Below, piece by piece: positions 1 through 11,761 of a stretch of 64,000 nucleotides of DNA. Position 1 is the first letter of the stretch. Every line of letters begins with the position of its first letter. Under the pieces are notes generated by a model. It did not search any database. It was not told where the DNA came from and saw nothing but the letters and a program-made list of their open reading frames with translations. The stretch spans positions 176,857,744 through 176,921,743 of the forward strand of contig CM030363.1 of the NCBI GenBank assembly GCA_017893485.1, given 5' to 3'. The DNA comes from Hemerocallis citrina (Eukaryota > Streptophyta > Magnoliopsida > Asparagales > Asphodelaceae). A program made the position numbers and the translations under genes.

Positions 1-580
1 GGAGCGATGTTTAAACACCCTCTTGGTACTTCAACAAGTGCTCTGCGTTCCATGTCCTCAGCACTCTCTTGCCCCCAGGTCTTCAAGTTGATAAGCGCCT
101 GGGCGGACAACTTTGGAGATCCTGTATGATCCTTCCTAATTAGCTGCCAACTTGCCTTTCTTGCTGGGGGAAGAAATTGATAGCTTTCTGAGCACCAGAT
201 CTCCTTCTTTGAGATTAGTAGGGCAGACTCACTTGTTGTAGGATTGCTCGATCCTATGTCGATAGATTTCTTGCCAAATGGAGGATCTTTCACGGATCTC
301 ATCGATCAGGTCCAAGTTGCCACGAAGCTCTTTTGCGTTTTGCTCTTCGTTGTAAGCAATCAAGCAGGGGGGGCGGTGGTAGACCCACCTCAAGAGGGAT
401 AACGGCTTCAGAGCCGTAAGTGAGGTTGACGGGCGATTCTCCCGTGGGGGTCCTCTTCGTAGGCCGATAGCTCCATAGCACATTGGGGAGCTACTCTACC
501 TATAACCCCTTAGCCGACCTGCTCAGTCTCTTTTTCAGGCCAGAGAGAATTTGTCGATTGGCGTTCTCTGCCTGACTATT
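1..580 (-). pseudogene. Integrase C-terminal part of Tat-type element A (left segment)
   Basis: This minus-strand stretch aligns by eye, base for base in long blocks, with the integrase C-terminal region of element E at 26340-26920. Read on the minus strand it starts just past the conserved HPQSN motif. It continues through a glycine/proline-rich part (PTGESP, LTYGSEA) and an R-Q-x-x-Y-R-x-R-I-E-Q-x-Y-N-K helix. Frameshifts and small deletions break the frame, for example around 360-420, so no integrase could be made. It belongs to the same element as 15641-21509; solo LTR B at 581 separates the two parts. The element continues off the left edge, so its 3' LTR is not seen. Confidence 0.88.
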
Positions 581-1262
581 TGTAGCGCCCCGAATTTCCA
601 ATATAATATCTTAGAAATGCGTGGCACAATTCCAGAATCTACTTCAATGTAATCATAAACATAGCAACCAAATACAGGGAAAATTAAAACTTTTTATTAC
701 ATAAATTGTCTACAAAGCACAACGGAAAATACAACACCTTGAATTATAATTTTCTTTCTTTACAACACCTTCTTTTACAATTTATCTAAGCCATATTATC
801 ATTCTACCACATGCATCCAAATCCCAAGCTATAGGCACCTACCTGTAAAATATAAGGCTAGAGATAACCCTAACTCCCAAAACTACAGGGGTCAGCCATA
901 ACGGTGTGAGTGACATAAAAATAAATGTAACATAAATAAAACATAGAGCATAGAGTCATTACCAACATGTATTAATAGTAAGAATAAAATGAAATAAGAA
1001 ATAACAATAAATAAAATATGAAAACATCAAGTGAAACTAGACTAAGTGTCAAGTATAGGAAAACAGAAAACAATCATGCATAAAACCAAGTCAAGAAAAC
1101 ACCAATGCTATATGCTGACTCTCTAATGCATACTTGTCGAATTCAATGCATCCCACTCTACATAGGTCCAGTGCAAGCCCTTAACGTCTCCACTTTATAG
1201 GGTTTAATCCCTCGTTATGCAACTAATCCTACTATGATGATTACTACGAGATATAGATAAAC

Positions 1263-4200
1263 TGTAACCCCTGTTTTTCGTTTTATGTATTTTTGAGTGT
1301 ATTTTTTATTTTGGTATATTTTTCTCTTTGTATTTCTCTTGTATTTTCTGAACCGTATATTTGAGTTTGTTTTCAATATATATTCATTTATTTCATTTTT
1401 GAGCTCCTTGTGTTGATTTTTGTTCGTCTTTTGTTCCGTTCTTCGTCTATTATTGTTCTTTCTTTCATTTGGTTCTTGTCTTCTTTATTTTGTGCTCTTG
1501 GGTGCTTATGGTGGTGTTGATTTCTCAACCTATTTTCCAATCCTATTTTGAATCCTATTCAATTAATCCATATCAATACCCATTAAACAATCCTATTACT
1601 ACTCCTAATCTACCCACAACCCATTAACCCAACTCCTTAACCCTAATCCTATATATATAAACCCCTCTCACAAACCCTAACCCTAACACCTAAACCCTAG
1701 CACCCCGGCCCTTCTCTCTCCCCTTGGCGGCTTCACACCGAGACCCCCCATCTCGGCCAGTACACCCCCAGGCCGACACCCTCTCCCGACTGCATCTCCA
1801 ACCCGAGCTCACCCCCATCCCGATCCCCACTTCCATCCAACCACCACACCATATTACCCCTCTCCGATCTTCTTTCCCTCCTTGCCGACCAACTTCTAAG
1901 CCTCGAGTCGCTGCAAAGTTCACATCTCTTTTGTGGGTTCTCACTTCTCTTGCTTTGAGAAGCATGCCGTGTGTTCGTGCAATTGTTCGTGGATTCGTTT
2001 CTCTTGAATCGTGGATCTCTTGTTCGTGGATTTTGGTTCTTTGCCCGGGAATCCGTCCCGTTATTCTTGATTTTCATCATTTTTTATCTCCGATTAAGAC
2101 AAGTAACTTGTACTCCAATTCATTTGTTTGATACAAGTCAAAAATACCACCTATAATGTAGTTGGGTCTAGAGACGACTCATTTTGTGTTATCTTTGATG
2201 GGTTTTGTCTCTATTGTGAACTTGACCATAGTTGCCTCATGACACAATATTGACATGAATTAACTTAGGTTTTACCCGTTCTTGATTTGATCATGCATGT
2301 GAGACTTCTTGTGAGAATTTGGATAATTGTTGAGAACCATGTGATAGCCTTGGTTTAGATATGTCAATAACCCTAATTCATGATGTTTGGACACTTGGTA
2401 GACTCGATTTCATGTTTGGTTGTACTTTGAACAAGTTTTATATGATATATGTTGAGTTGTTGTTAAAGGTAAAAATCTGTATTTTGTCGCTGATCTGTTT
2501 TGGTTGCTGTTTTGGACTATCCTGAAGTCAGTAACTTAATTTCAGTATAAAACATGAGTTTTAGATAATTTCGTCTATTTTCAAACCCCTCTGACCTTGC
2601 TCGATTTCGTTTTCGTATGAGTGAGTTATGACTGTTTTACTGCAGAGGTGTCGATCTTTTCCAGATTTCGTTTCCTGTTGGTTTTGATAACTAAATGAAT
2701 TTGATACTTGTGCCACACATATTATTTTGATCCAAAACTTTGGTCAGTGTTTCTTTATCTAGTTAGGGATTACCCAGAATTTTGGTGGATTTTATTGGTG
2801 AGTTTTATGTATTGTTTCATGCTCGTTTAGGAAAACTATACTTGCTGTATTTTGCTCGCTGTTCTATAAAGAATTGTGTTTTCACCTTGATTCCTTTTAC
2901 TGAATGGAAAATGTTTGTGAGAATTGAAAGTTATTTTATTATATCTATTTTCATCTCCCTTTGGCGGATTTGGATTTTTTTTCACGGCTGGGGAGATACT
3001 TCAGTTTTCGTACAGCAGTGTTGGGAATCCCAGATTTGCCAAAGTACCGTTTCTTGATGTGTTCTTATTTTTGATGACTAAACTAATTCTACTGGAATAT
3101 TATGAAACTTTATATTTTGATTCTAGACATATAGGGGAATATCCCAGATTTTTCCTGGAATTTATTATGATGATTTCTTGCTTCCTGTACTTGAATATAA
3201 TTTACTGATTTCTGGCTGAAAGTATTTTCTGGTTTAGATTCAGTTTTGAGTTGTGATGTTGTGAATTACTATATGGCTTATTTATATTCACTGGATTCGT
3301 GTGGAGGTCTATTTTCCAGATTCTTTGATGGATCCAGATTTAGATATTTGTAGTTGCGGGAATCACTGTTTTTGTGCAACTCTGTCTTGCTGTCCTGAAT
3401 TAGAAAACTAGTTGTTTTATCCTGTTATGTGTTTATCTTGTGCCTGTACTCATTTATCTTGCACCCTGAACCTGATACATGTCTATACCCCGTTATCCTT
3501 ACTTTGTTTTGCGATACATTCATGCATGCCTGATTATAATAATAAATGACCAAGCCGGGGTTAAGAGAAAGATCTAGTAGTGGAAAATATAGAAAGATGT
3601 ACTTAGAAGAGGACCCATGTCCAAACTGCCTGTTACGTGTTCATGACTACATGATTCACGATCCTGTTACCTGTCTCTGACTGCATGCTTCCCTATAGGA
3701 AGATGTACTCAGAAGATAACCACTAGGTTATACCTGTTTCCTGTACCTGACTGCGTACTTCCCTATAGGAAGGTGTATTCGGAAGAAAGCCACTAGGTTC
3801 TACCTGTTCCTGTTATTCTTGTTATCCTGAACCCTGAGTACACTGCCCTATGGACTCCACTATGAAATCTAAAGCGAAACTGGGTGTTGTAGCAACCATG
3901 TAGTAAAAGGATGGATGCATGAAGTGCTACCTAGATAGTAATATAACAAGACTTGACATGACATAATCTGATTTCCTGTATACCGGTATACCTGATTATT
4001 CTGTTACACGATTACCTGTTTACCTGTATACCTGTTACATGTATACCTATTACATGTTTACCTGTTTACCTGTTTACTTGACACTTGATACATGTTACCT
4101 GTACTTGTTAGTATACCATGCTACTTGTTTCTATTTTTCTGATTCATGTTCGATATTATATTTCTGTTGACACACTTATACCATGCTATGCTTGTTATTT

Positions 4201-4701
4201 AGAATTTTCTATCCCCTGTACTTGTATCCTACATTATAAGTGGTCCGTAACTTGCAATTGACGGGTACTTATTTTCTTTTTTCTTCTCCTGCAAATTCAC
4301 TAATTGCAGATCAGGATGGTCGACTGCCAGATGATATTGGCGAGATGTTGTATTAGTACTGGATTTTCTGCTTTATTATTATTATTATTCTTTGTTGCTT
4401 GAACTTGAATAAAATGTACTTGATGAATTGGATATTTATTTGTATTTGGGCGATGTGACCTAGGATATTTAACTTGTCCAGATTCGAATTTATTTGAGAT
4501 TTATATATTTTTGGTTTCAAGTAAATTCCTGTTGGTATCTTGTTTCAATTATGCATGTCTGGTTGTATCTTTTGCTTCCGACTCTGATTATTCCTATGAT
4601 ATGTTGTAAAGATTCCGGAACAGCTTATGGATGATGAAAATCATTCACAGGGCCAATGTTATGTGCTCGTATTTCGTATTTTTGGAAAGCGAGGCATAAC
4701 A
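1263..4701 (+). mobile_element. Solo LTR C nested in B
   Basis: The segment begins TGTAACCCCTG and ends GAGGCATAACA, with TAAAC (1258-1262) before it and TAAAT (4702-4706) after it, a near-perfect 5-bp target duplication. The B sequence on either side joins smoothly when it is removed. It has the layout of a long LTR promoter: CTATATATATAAAC at about 1650, then a pyrimidine-rich leader with telomere-like CCCTAA motifs, then a GC-rich stretch, then AT-rich sequence. An AATAAA-type polyadenylation signal occurs at about 4408. There is no gag or pol. Short tandem duplications sit at 3590-3815. The short open frames at 1724-2131 and 1971-2156 match no family I recognise and are probably chance. 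Confidence 0.62.
1650..1700 (+). promoter_or_regulatory. TATA box and telo-box-like leader of LTR C
   Basis: A TATA element (CTATATATATAAAC) is followed within about 20 bases by AAACCCTAACCCTAA and another AAACCCTAG. This matches the plant telo-box (AAACCCTAA), known from 5' regions of translation-related genes. Use as a promoter is inferred from position only. Confidence 0.5.
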
Positions 4702-5339
4702 TAAATTGTGAGTATTAGCCCATGCCCCGATAATTCCGGAGGTCAAACTCTATCCACAGATAATTCTGGAGACTATTTCACTCACACTTGGGAATTTTCG
4801 ATAATACCCCACACTGCAAGCTATGGCGCCTCATCACACGAATACCACATGAGCGTCGCCTCAACCCCGATAATTCTGGAGAACAATCCCACACCACAGG
4901 TAATTCCGGAGACTATTTCACTCACACCTGGATAATTCCGGGGATTATCTCACACCGCAAGTCATACTGAGGTCCAAAACCCATGTTCTCGTTCATCATA
5001 TCACCACTAGTGCCTATCCTTATCTTTTTAAGTTAATTAATTTAATTTCGAACCTCCTAGAGATGGTGTACCCTACTAGACTTAACTCAAAAACTGATCA
5101 ACAATACGCCTCAACAGGCCTAAACACAATATCTCAACTGCCGGCATACTAGGGTCACACACACCCTCTAGAGACTCACACTCATATATCTGAACCAAAC
5201 TCCCATTATCAATACTTAATTAAAACAACTTGAAAACATATGTTCAGTAGGAGATCAGGTATAAGATAGTAAGATATAGATCAAATCATTTAAAGAATCA
5301 ATCATTTAAAAATAGCATCAAAATATCTCAAGACACATC

Positions 5340-5700
5340 AGTAACAGTCGACAGCAAACCAGAGTCGGTCGACTGTCCAGAGCGAAAATCTAACACTTCG
5401 AGAAAATGATTCTAAGTACTAGTAGTCGACTGCGAAAGGTCGTCAGTCGACTATCCAGAGTGAAAATCCAAAACTTCATTTAAAATAATTCTAAGTAGTA
5501 CCAGTCGTCTGTAAAAGTCATCGGTCGACTGTCCAGAGCGAAAATCTAAAACTTCAAGAAAACGTCAAAACAGAGCAGAGTCAGTCGACTACAAAAATGG
5601 GTCAGTCGACTGTTCTGCACGAAAATCCAAAACCTCAAGAAAACACTACAGCTAGGATCACGATGGTCTACTGTCAAAATATACCAGTCGACTGTCACAC
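5340..5700. repeat. Degenerate tandem repeat with GTCGACTG core
   Basis: At least four diverged copies of a roughly 75-95 bp unit lie in the B solo LTR. Each copy has a GTCGACTG or GTCGACTA core followed by a TCCAGAGCGAAAATC-like stretch and an AACTTCAAGAAAA-like stretch. The core is itself palindromic (GTCGAC). Confidence 0.6.
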
Positions 5701-6192
5701 CTACAGACTATAGTTGGGGTTGTGCATGTTTCAACCGATATGAAGATTTAATTTATAAAAACGAAATCTACAAAAAGTATATGTCTGATATGATCAAATA
5801 TGACTTGTAGAGTATATAAAAGTCCACAAAAACCAATCAAAACCACTTCCAATTTATAAAATAGCGTTTTGATGAATTTCTTCAAAACAGAACATGAATG
5901 CGTGTATATATAAAAAAATAGAGTTTTTAGGAATCAATTCATACATCAAAAGACCTTCGTATTATGTTCCAAACCATATTAATACCAAAATTAGTTGAGA
6001 TATAACCAAAATCTTTAATACAACAAAATAAGATATTCATGTAATAGTGTTCGTGCATGTTTGTGCACCAAAGAAAATTCACAAATCCTCAATTTAGAAA
6101 ATAGATAAATGTTCAGATTAGATCTTTAATAATTGAGCAATTCAAATCCAAGTAAAAACTTCATAAAATTGTGAAATCTCCAATTGAGTCAT

Positions 6193-6804
6193 TGTTACCG
6201 CTAAATCTGGTGTGGGGGCAAACAGTATTTGTAGATTCTTGGAAAACTTGAATAGAAAACCTGAAACATGTTCTGCCAGAATTTGACCGTTGACTCCCAC
6301 CGTTCACCTGCAAAAAGTGCAAGACACCGGGGTTGATCCCGGCGATGCACCCTCCGACGCTCAAGTCAGTAATCAGGAATGATTATGAAAGAGCGTAAAT
6401 TGGCAAAAGATTGATTACCTCTTAATAGTGGTGGAAGGGGAGTATTTATAGTCGCCTTAGGGATCAGATTAGGAATGTAATCCCTATGATCAGATAAGGA
6501 ATGTAATCCCTGTGATCATATTAGGAATGTAAACCCTAATTCCCAGTGAAAGGATAGATATGAAACAGGGCCGTTGATTAGGATTAATCAGAAACCCTAA
6601 TTCTATCCTGCTGGATTGGGTTCATTTCGGGTTGGGACCTGTACCCAGTTGAGGTTGATCCGTTCGTGGGTTATTGGGTCTTGAAGAAAGACCCAATTCC
6701 CATTTCAGACCCGTTAGTAGGTGAAATTACCGTTTTACCTCTGAGCTTTAAGATTCGTGTCCAATTTGAATGGCTCCGATTTAATCCCATTTTTAGCCAT
6801 ATCA
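6193..6804 (-). repeat. 3' LTR of element D
   Basis: The LTR starts TGTTACCGCTAAATCTGG and ends TTTTTAGCCATATCA on the plus strand. It matches the 13452-14067 copy along its length with scattered differences. The minus strand carries a CTATAAATA TATA box near 6447-6455. Confidence 0.88.
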
Positions 6805-6822
6805 CGAGCCCCCCACTCCTGG
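6805..6822 (-). other. Polypurine tract of element D
   Basis: Read on the minus strand, GGAGTGGGGGGCTCG directly abuts the TGATATGG start of the 3' LTR. This is the expected place for the plus-strand primer of reverse transcription. Element E has the matching GGAGTTGGGGGCTCG at its own 3' LTR. Confidence 0.78.
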
Positions 6823-7247
6823 TGACTGAGTTTTACAGTCTTCAAGGAGTAGTTTTGTTGTTCTAATGGCGTACGGGATTTTATCGATGTTCTTAAGGGA
6901 GTTCGGATCTTGCTTGGGGTGTAATGGTGTTATTCTAGACTTGTAAAATGCCCAAAAATATTCTTAGAATTTTCTGGATTTTTGGTGATTTTTCTGAGTT
7001 TTTTCTTATTTTTTTGAATTTTTTATTCATTTTTTCGAATTAAATAATTAATTATCGAAAATATTAATTAATTATTCTAATTAAATAACTATATTTTCAG
7101 AATTTTAAAATAATTTTTCTGAATTAATAATTATTTTTACAATTTTTAATTAATTTTTTTCGATTTTTAAATATTTTTAGGATTTTTTAAATAATTAAAA
7201 CAAATAAATAAATAAATAAATAAATAAATAAATTAAATATTACCTAG
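6823..7247. other. AT-rich 3' region of element D
   Basis: No gene is seen here. The first part parallels 24591-25010 of element E, with the same CTCC/AAGGAGTAGTTTT start and then long A/T runs. It includes an AAAT tetranucleotide run at 7200-7235. Confidence 0.6.
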
Positions 7248-7425
7248 ACACGTGGCGCATTTCTGGACGTCGATCGTGATCAGATGTGCGCGCATCGCAA
7301 AGCAGATCACGTTCTGGACACGTGGCGCGTTTCTGTGCGTCGATCATGATCAGATGTGCGCGCATCGCAAAGCAGATCACGTTCTGGACACGTGGTGCAT
7401 TTCTATGCGTCGATCGTGTCGTGGC
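7248..7425. repeat. Tandem repeat, about 73-bp unit, 2.4 copies
   Basis: A unit beginning GACACGTGGCGCATTTCTG and containing CGATC-TGATCAGATGTGCGCGC and GCAAAGCAGATCACGTTCTG repeats at about 7247, 7318 and 7387. Each copy carries a CACGTG G-box. The same CGTGGCGC start occurs once in the equivalent place of element E (about 25010). Confidence 0.72.
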
Positions 7426-7559
7426 CTGATTTTTGAGAAGATCGGACGGCTCGTGTAGGTTGGCCGCATTTTTCTCCACATTTGCAGTTCGGATTGGCAC
7501 TTGCTCGGAATCCGAGCAACTTCGCCCAGTTTTCGCGCAGCTTGGCATCTGACCTCGGA

Positions 7560-8620
7560 GGTGATGCCACATGGCATATATTTTTTGTTTTTTGTTTTTT
7601 GTTTTTCTTTTCTCTCCCGCCCCGTTCTGTTCTTCTCCGACTTCTTCTCTTCTTCCTCATGCTTTAACCCACGACCACGAGTCCTTCCCTTTCGACCTCG
7701 TCCTCTCGCCCCCGACCTCGCCCCCCTCCGAACTCATCTGGCGAAGAGATCTCCGAACTCATCTGGCGAAGAGATCGACGACGAGAGCTTGACGATGAGG
7801 GGAAAAGGAGCTCGGCGTCGAATGAGAAGGGGGAGCTCAGAGACGGTAAATTTGGCCAAGCTCGGTTTTGGAGGTGATGGTAAAAGAGCTCGGTTGAGGG
7901 AGAGAAAGCTCGTTGTTGGAGCTCGATGGGTTCGTAGCTCAGCACCGGAGCTTGGAGGCCGGCGAAGATGTGCCCGAGCTCTGGCGGTGGACATGAGCTC
8001 GGCATCGGGAGAGCTTTGACGAGGGAGCTCTACGAGTGAAGGTGACGAGGAGCTATCGTCGAGCTTGGCGAGGGGAGCTCGTGAAGGGGATGGGGTCCAG
8101 CTCGTTGACGGAGCTTGATGCCATGGCGAGGCTCGGTGATGTAGGTCGGCAAGGTTGGGAGCTCGGCGGAAGTGGTTCGGATTTTGCCCATGTGGTTGGT
8201 CGAGGGAGGCCTCGGAGGTGGAGCTCAGCCATGGAGGTGGCGAGCTCAACTTTGAGAAGGTTGACGATGGGGTCGCTTGAGCGTGGAAGTCGGCGAGGTT
8301 GGGCAAGCTCGGCGTTGGAGAACTCGAGCTCGACGGAGCTTGGGGGAGTGGAGCTCGGCGCAAGGTGGTTCGGAGCTCATGGTTGACGAAGAGGTTGCTC
8401 GGCGAGGAGTTCGGTTTTTCGACGAAGCTTGAAAATGAGCTTGGGTTTTGTTCTCTTTGGTTTTTTTTTTTGGCGCCAAACCAGCTGAAGATGAGGAAGG
8501 GGATGGGTGTTCGGGTTCGGATCCCTTAACGGGTCCGAACCCGACCCTGGTGCCTTTTTTTTGGGCGAATCTGAGCACGGATTTTGAGGCAAATTTTTTG
8601 GCCATTTTGCAGCTCGGTAG
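7560..8620. other. GC-rich low-complexity region of element D
   Basis: This region replaces pol in the layout of D. It is rich in the hexamer GAGCTC and in AGCTCG, which recur every few tens of bases from about 7800 to 8400, and it carries a 21-bp direct repeat at about 7732 and 7753. Long open frames exist on both strands (plus about 7501-8019, minus about 8363-7734). Their products are strings of Ser, Pro, Arg and Leu that follow the base composition, and I recognise no domain. A T-rich run and a pyrimidine-rich stretch (7570-7700) precede the plus-strand frame, so an extra gene cannot be excluded. Confidence 0.5.
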
Positions 8621-8639
8621 GACAGTAGCTCGGATTGTA

Positions 8640-9600
8640 GATCTGAGCTACGTGGCTCAATCTGGACGGTTGATCACGATCGTGGTGCAAATCACGAGAC
8701 AAGAGGCTCAAATTTCGAGAAAATGTTATCTTGTCGTTTTGTGGGCGTAGCGCGATCTGAGCTGTCCGATCGAGATCTTGCACAAATTTTGGAGAGAAAG
8801 TTGTTTTTTTTCAATTCGCAGCTCGGATGGCTAGTTGCTCGGATTTGTAGATCCGAGCTACGTGGGGGATCTAGACGGTTGATCACGATCATGGCGCGAA
8901 TCCCGAGGCGACAGTTTTTGCCACTTTCTTGCTCGGCGCAGCTATATTTTGATCCACTTTCCCGGTGCTACGGAGGTCCGATCGGGGCTTGCGACCCCTC
9001 GTTTCGAAGCTAACTTGAAGATCTACAACTTCTCTTTAGGAGTGGGATGAAGATTCACCTTCCTTCATGGTAAAAATAGCCCTGCAACATCCTTGTCTTC
9101 ATGAAGTTGAGGAGTGTTTTGGTCTTAGAGATTTTTGAAGAGGAGCTCCACTCCAATGGGCGGAGAAGATGTGCCAGGAAGACCCTCGTAAGAGCCATAG
9201 GAAGACTCATTATTTGAGGGGAGTGCAAGGAGCAACTCTGCCGGAGAGTTTTGAGCTCCAAACTCACTTAGAAGAGGCCCACTTTGGAAGCGAGCGGAGG
9301 GAAGAGCTCGGCTCTAGGAGAGAGCCATTTGGGAGACAAGTTTGAGGAGCAACTCTAGAATAGAGTTGTGAGCTCGATCTGAACCGTTGGATCTCGGCGC
9401 GGATCTCGAGGCAGGCGCGGTTCTCGAGAAAACACTATCTTGTCGTTTAGTGGTGCTGGAGCGATCTGAGCCGTTCGATCGAGATCTTACACGAATTTTG
9501 GGGAGAAAGTCGTTTTTCTCTAATTTGCAGCTCGGATTGGCACTTGTTCGGATTTCGAGCGGCTCGCTTGTGTGATCAGGCTCAGATCGCTTGTCGCTCG
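8640..9600. repeat. Dispersed direct repeat of about 150-200 bp in element D
   Basis: A stretch with CGAGAAAA-TGTTATCTTGTCGTTT, GCGATCTGAGC, CGATCGAGATCTTGCACAAATTTTGG-type sequence and GCAGCTCGGAT occurs at about 8695-8850 and again at about 9420-9555. A shorter version of the ending occurs at about 7470-7520, and GATCCGAGCTACGTGG plus GACGGTTGATCACGATC occur twice (8640-8690, 8850-8895). No gene is supported. Confidence 0.6.
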
Positions 9601-9639
9601 GGTTTGATTCTGAGGGATGTGGAGAGTCATTTGGGAGAC

Positions 9640-11085
9640 GAGTTTGAGGAGCAACTCTAGGAGAGAGTTGTGAGCTCCGAACTTGTTGAGAAGAGGTCCG
9701 CCTTGGAGGTGGGCGGAGTGAAGAGCTCGGCTCTGGAAGAGAGCCGTTTGTGAGACGAGTGTGAGGAGCAACTCTAGGGGAGAGTTGTGCTCTGAACTCG
9801 TTGAGAAGAGGTCCGCTTCGGAGGTGAGCGGAGTGAAGAGCTCGGCTCTAGGAGAGAGCCATTTGTGAGACGAGTGTGAGGAGGAACTCTAGGAGAGAGT
9901 TGTGAGCTCCGAACTCGTTGAGAAGAGGTCCGCTTTGAGGTGAGCGGAGCGAAGAGCTTGGCTCTAGGAGAGAGCCATTTGGGAGACGAGTTTGAGGATG
10001 GACTCTAGGAGAGAGTTGTGCTCCGAACTTGTTGAGAAGAGGTCCGCTTCGGAGGTGAACGGAGTGAAGAACTCGGCTCTGGGAGAGAGCCATTTGTGAG
10101 ACGAGTTTGAGGAGGAACTCTAGGAGAGAGTTGTGCTCCGAACTCGTTGAGAAGAGGTTTGCTTTGGAGATGAGCGGAGCGAAGCGCTTGACTTTAGGAG
10201 AGAGCCATTTGGGAGACGAGTTTGAAGAGCAACTCTAGGAGTGAGTTGTGAGCTCCGAACTCGTTGAGAAGAGGTCTGCCCTGGAGGTGAGCGGAGCGAA
10301 GAGCTTGGCTCTGGAAGAGAGCCGTTTGGGAGGCGAGTTTGAGGAGCAACTCCAGGAGAGAGTTGCGAGCTCCGAACTTGTTGAGAAGTGGTCCGCCTTG
10401 GAGGTGGGCGGAGCGAATAGCTTGACTCTAGGAGAGAGCCATTTGAGAGACGAGCGTGAGGAGGAACTCTAGGAGAGAGTTGTGAGCTCCAAACTCGTTG
10501 AGAAGAGGTCCGCCGTGGAGGTGAGCGGAGCGAAGAGCTTGGCTATAGGAGAGAGCAATTTGTGAGACGAGTGTGAGGATGGACTCTAGGAGAGAGTTGT
10601 GCTCCGAACTCGTTGAGAAGAGGTCCGCTTTGGAGGCGAGCGGAGCGAAGAGCTTGGCTCTAGGAGAGAGCCATTAGGGAGGCGAGTTTGAGGAGCAACT
10701 CTAGGAGAGAGTTGTGAGCTCCGAACTCGTTGAGAAGAGGTCCGCTTTGGAGGCAAGCGGAATGAAGAGCTTGGCTCTAGGAGAGAGCCATTCAGAAGGC
10801 AAGTTTGAGGAGCAATTCTAGGAGAGAGTTGTGAGCTGTGAACTTGTTGAGAGGAGGTCCGCTTTGGAGGCGAGCGGAGTGAAGAGCTCGGCTCTGGGAG
10901 AGAGCCATTCGTGAGACGAGTGTGAGGAGGAACTCTAGGAGAGAGTTGTGCTCCGAACTCGTTGAGAAGAGGTCCGCTTTGGAGGCGAGCGGAGTGAAGA
11001 GCTCGGCTCTGGGAGAGAGTCGTTTGTAAGACGAGTTTGAGGAGCAACTCTAGGGGAGAGTTTTAGCTCCGAACTCGCTGCTTAA
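9640..11085. repeat. Tandem array 1 of element D, about 12 copies of a 116-bp hairpin unit
   Basis: The landmark AGAAGAGGTCCGC recurs at about 9689, 9807, 9922, 10037, 10150, 10267, 10383, 10501, 10615, 10734, 10849 and 10964, a period of 114-119 bases. A diverged copy lies apart at about 9160-9370. Each unit contains two short inverted repeats with the same loop, AACTCT-AGGAG-AGAGTT and GGCTCT-AGGAG-AGAGCC. Open frames on both strands across it are chance products of a period that is not a multiple of three. Confidence 0.87.
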
Positions 11086-11089
11086 GTGA

Positions 11090-11445
11090 GAGAATCAACG
11101 GTTGTGGGAGCAGTTCCGAATGGCGAACCACTTCTAACTCGCTTACGAGCAAGTTATTTGAAGCGGAATCGAGCCAAGTGTTGGACTCCGAACTCATCGT
11201 TAGAGGGATTCAATGGTTGTGGGAGCAATTCCGAATGGCGAACCACTTCTAGCTCGCTTAAAAGCGAGCTTGCAAAGTGGAATCGAGCCAAGTGTTGGAC
11301 TCCGAACTCGTCGTTTAAGGGGGGTTAACGAGGTGTAGGAGCAATTTCGAATGGCGAACCACTTCTTACCCGCTTATGAGCGAGTAATTTGAAGCGGAAT
11401 CGAGCCAAGTGTTGGACTCCGACCTCGTTGTTAGAGCTTAGTAAA
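11090..11445. repeat. Tandem array 2 of element D, three copies of a 116-bp unit
   Basis: The unit contains GGTTGTGGGAGCAATTCCGA, ATGGCGAACCACTTCT, a hairpin AGCTCGCTTAA-GCGAGCT, AAGCGGAATCGAGCCAAG and TTGGACTCCGAACTCGTCG. Copies start at about 11096, 11211 and 11327, with a partial unit to about 11445. Element E carries the same unit six times at 25441-26150. Confidence 0.87.
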
Positions 11446-11761
11446 TTGTGGGGGCAGCCATGTAAGAGAAGCTGGACTCCGAACTTACCATTTAGCGAGT
11501 CGCGACTCGGAAAGATAGAGAAGCAAGAGCAATAATTTTCAATGAAAAAATGTAAAGTTTTATTGAGATAAACTAAGTGGCCGCTTCAATAGGGCGAGCC
11601 ATTATTACATGCTATTGGCCGGGTTACAAGCATCGGCCTTATTGAAAATCAAAATCCTACTTCTACGATAAGGTGAAGACCTCTTGGGAGGAGCTGGGAG
11701 GTTCTGAGTCTTGAAGCTCGGCGGGCCTTTCTGTTCGTTTGTTGGCTCCTCAAGGGGGAAG
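11446..11761 (-). other. Spacer between gag and array 2 of element D
   Basis: No gene is seen. The first 110 bases next to gag keep faint similarity to the gag-protease linker of A and E. After that comes GC-richer noncoding sequence with AATAATTTTCAATGAAA near 11530, which resembles the spacer after integrase in element E (26160-26300). Confidence 0.5.

Noticed and set aside
1724..2131. Open frame of 135 codons after the TATA box of LTR C
   Set aside because: The product has no recognisable domain, lies in an LTR leader, and overlaps equally long frames on the other strand. Chance in a C-rich stretch is the simpler reading.
7734..8363. Minus-strand frame of 209 codons in element D
   Set aside because: The product is Ser/Pro-rich low complexity that follows the repeated AGCTCG composition. 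Kept as a question in the findings and not called as a gene.
9055..11047. Several 60-150 codon frames across the 116-bp array
   Set aside because: They shift frame with every repeat because the unit is not a multiple of three, and their sequences simply restate the repeat.
9640..11085. Regularly spaced repeats resembling a CRISPR array
   Set aside because: Units are contiguous tandem copies of about 116 bases without unique spacers, inside a plant retrotransposon, and no cas genes are present.
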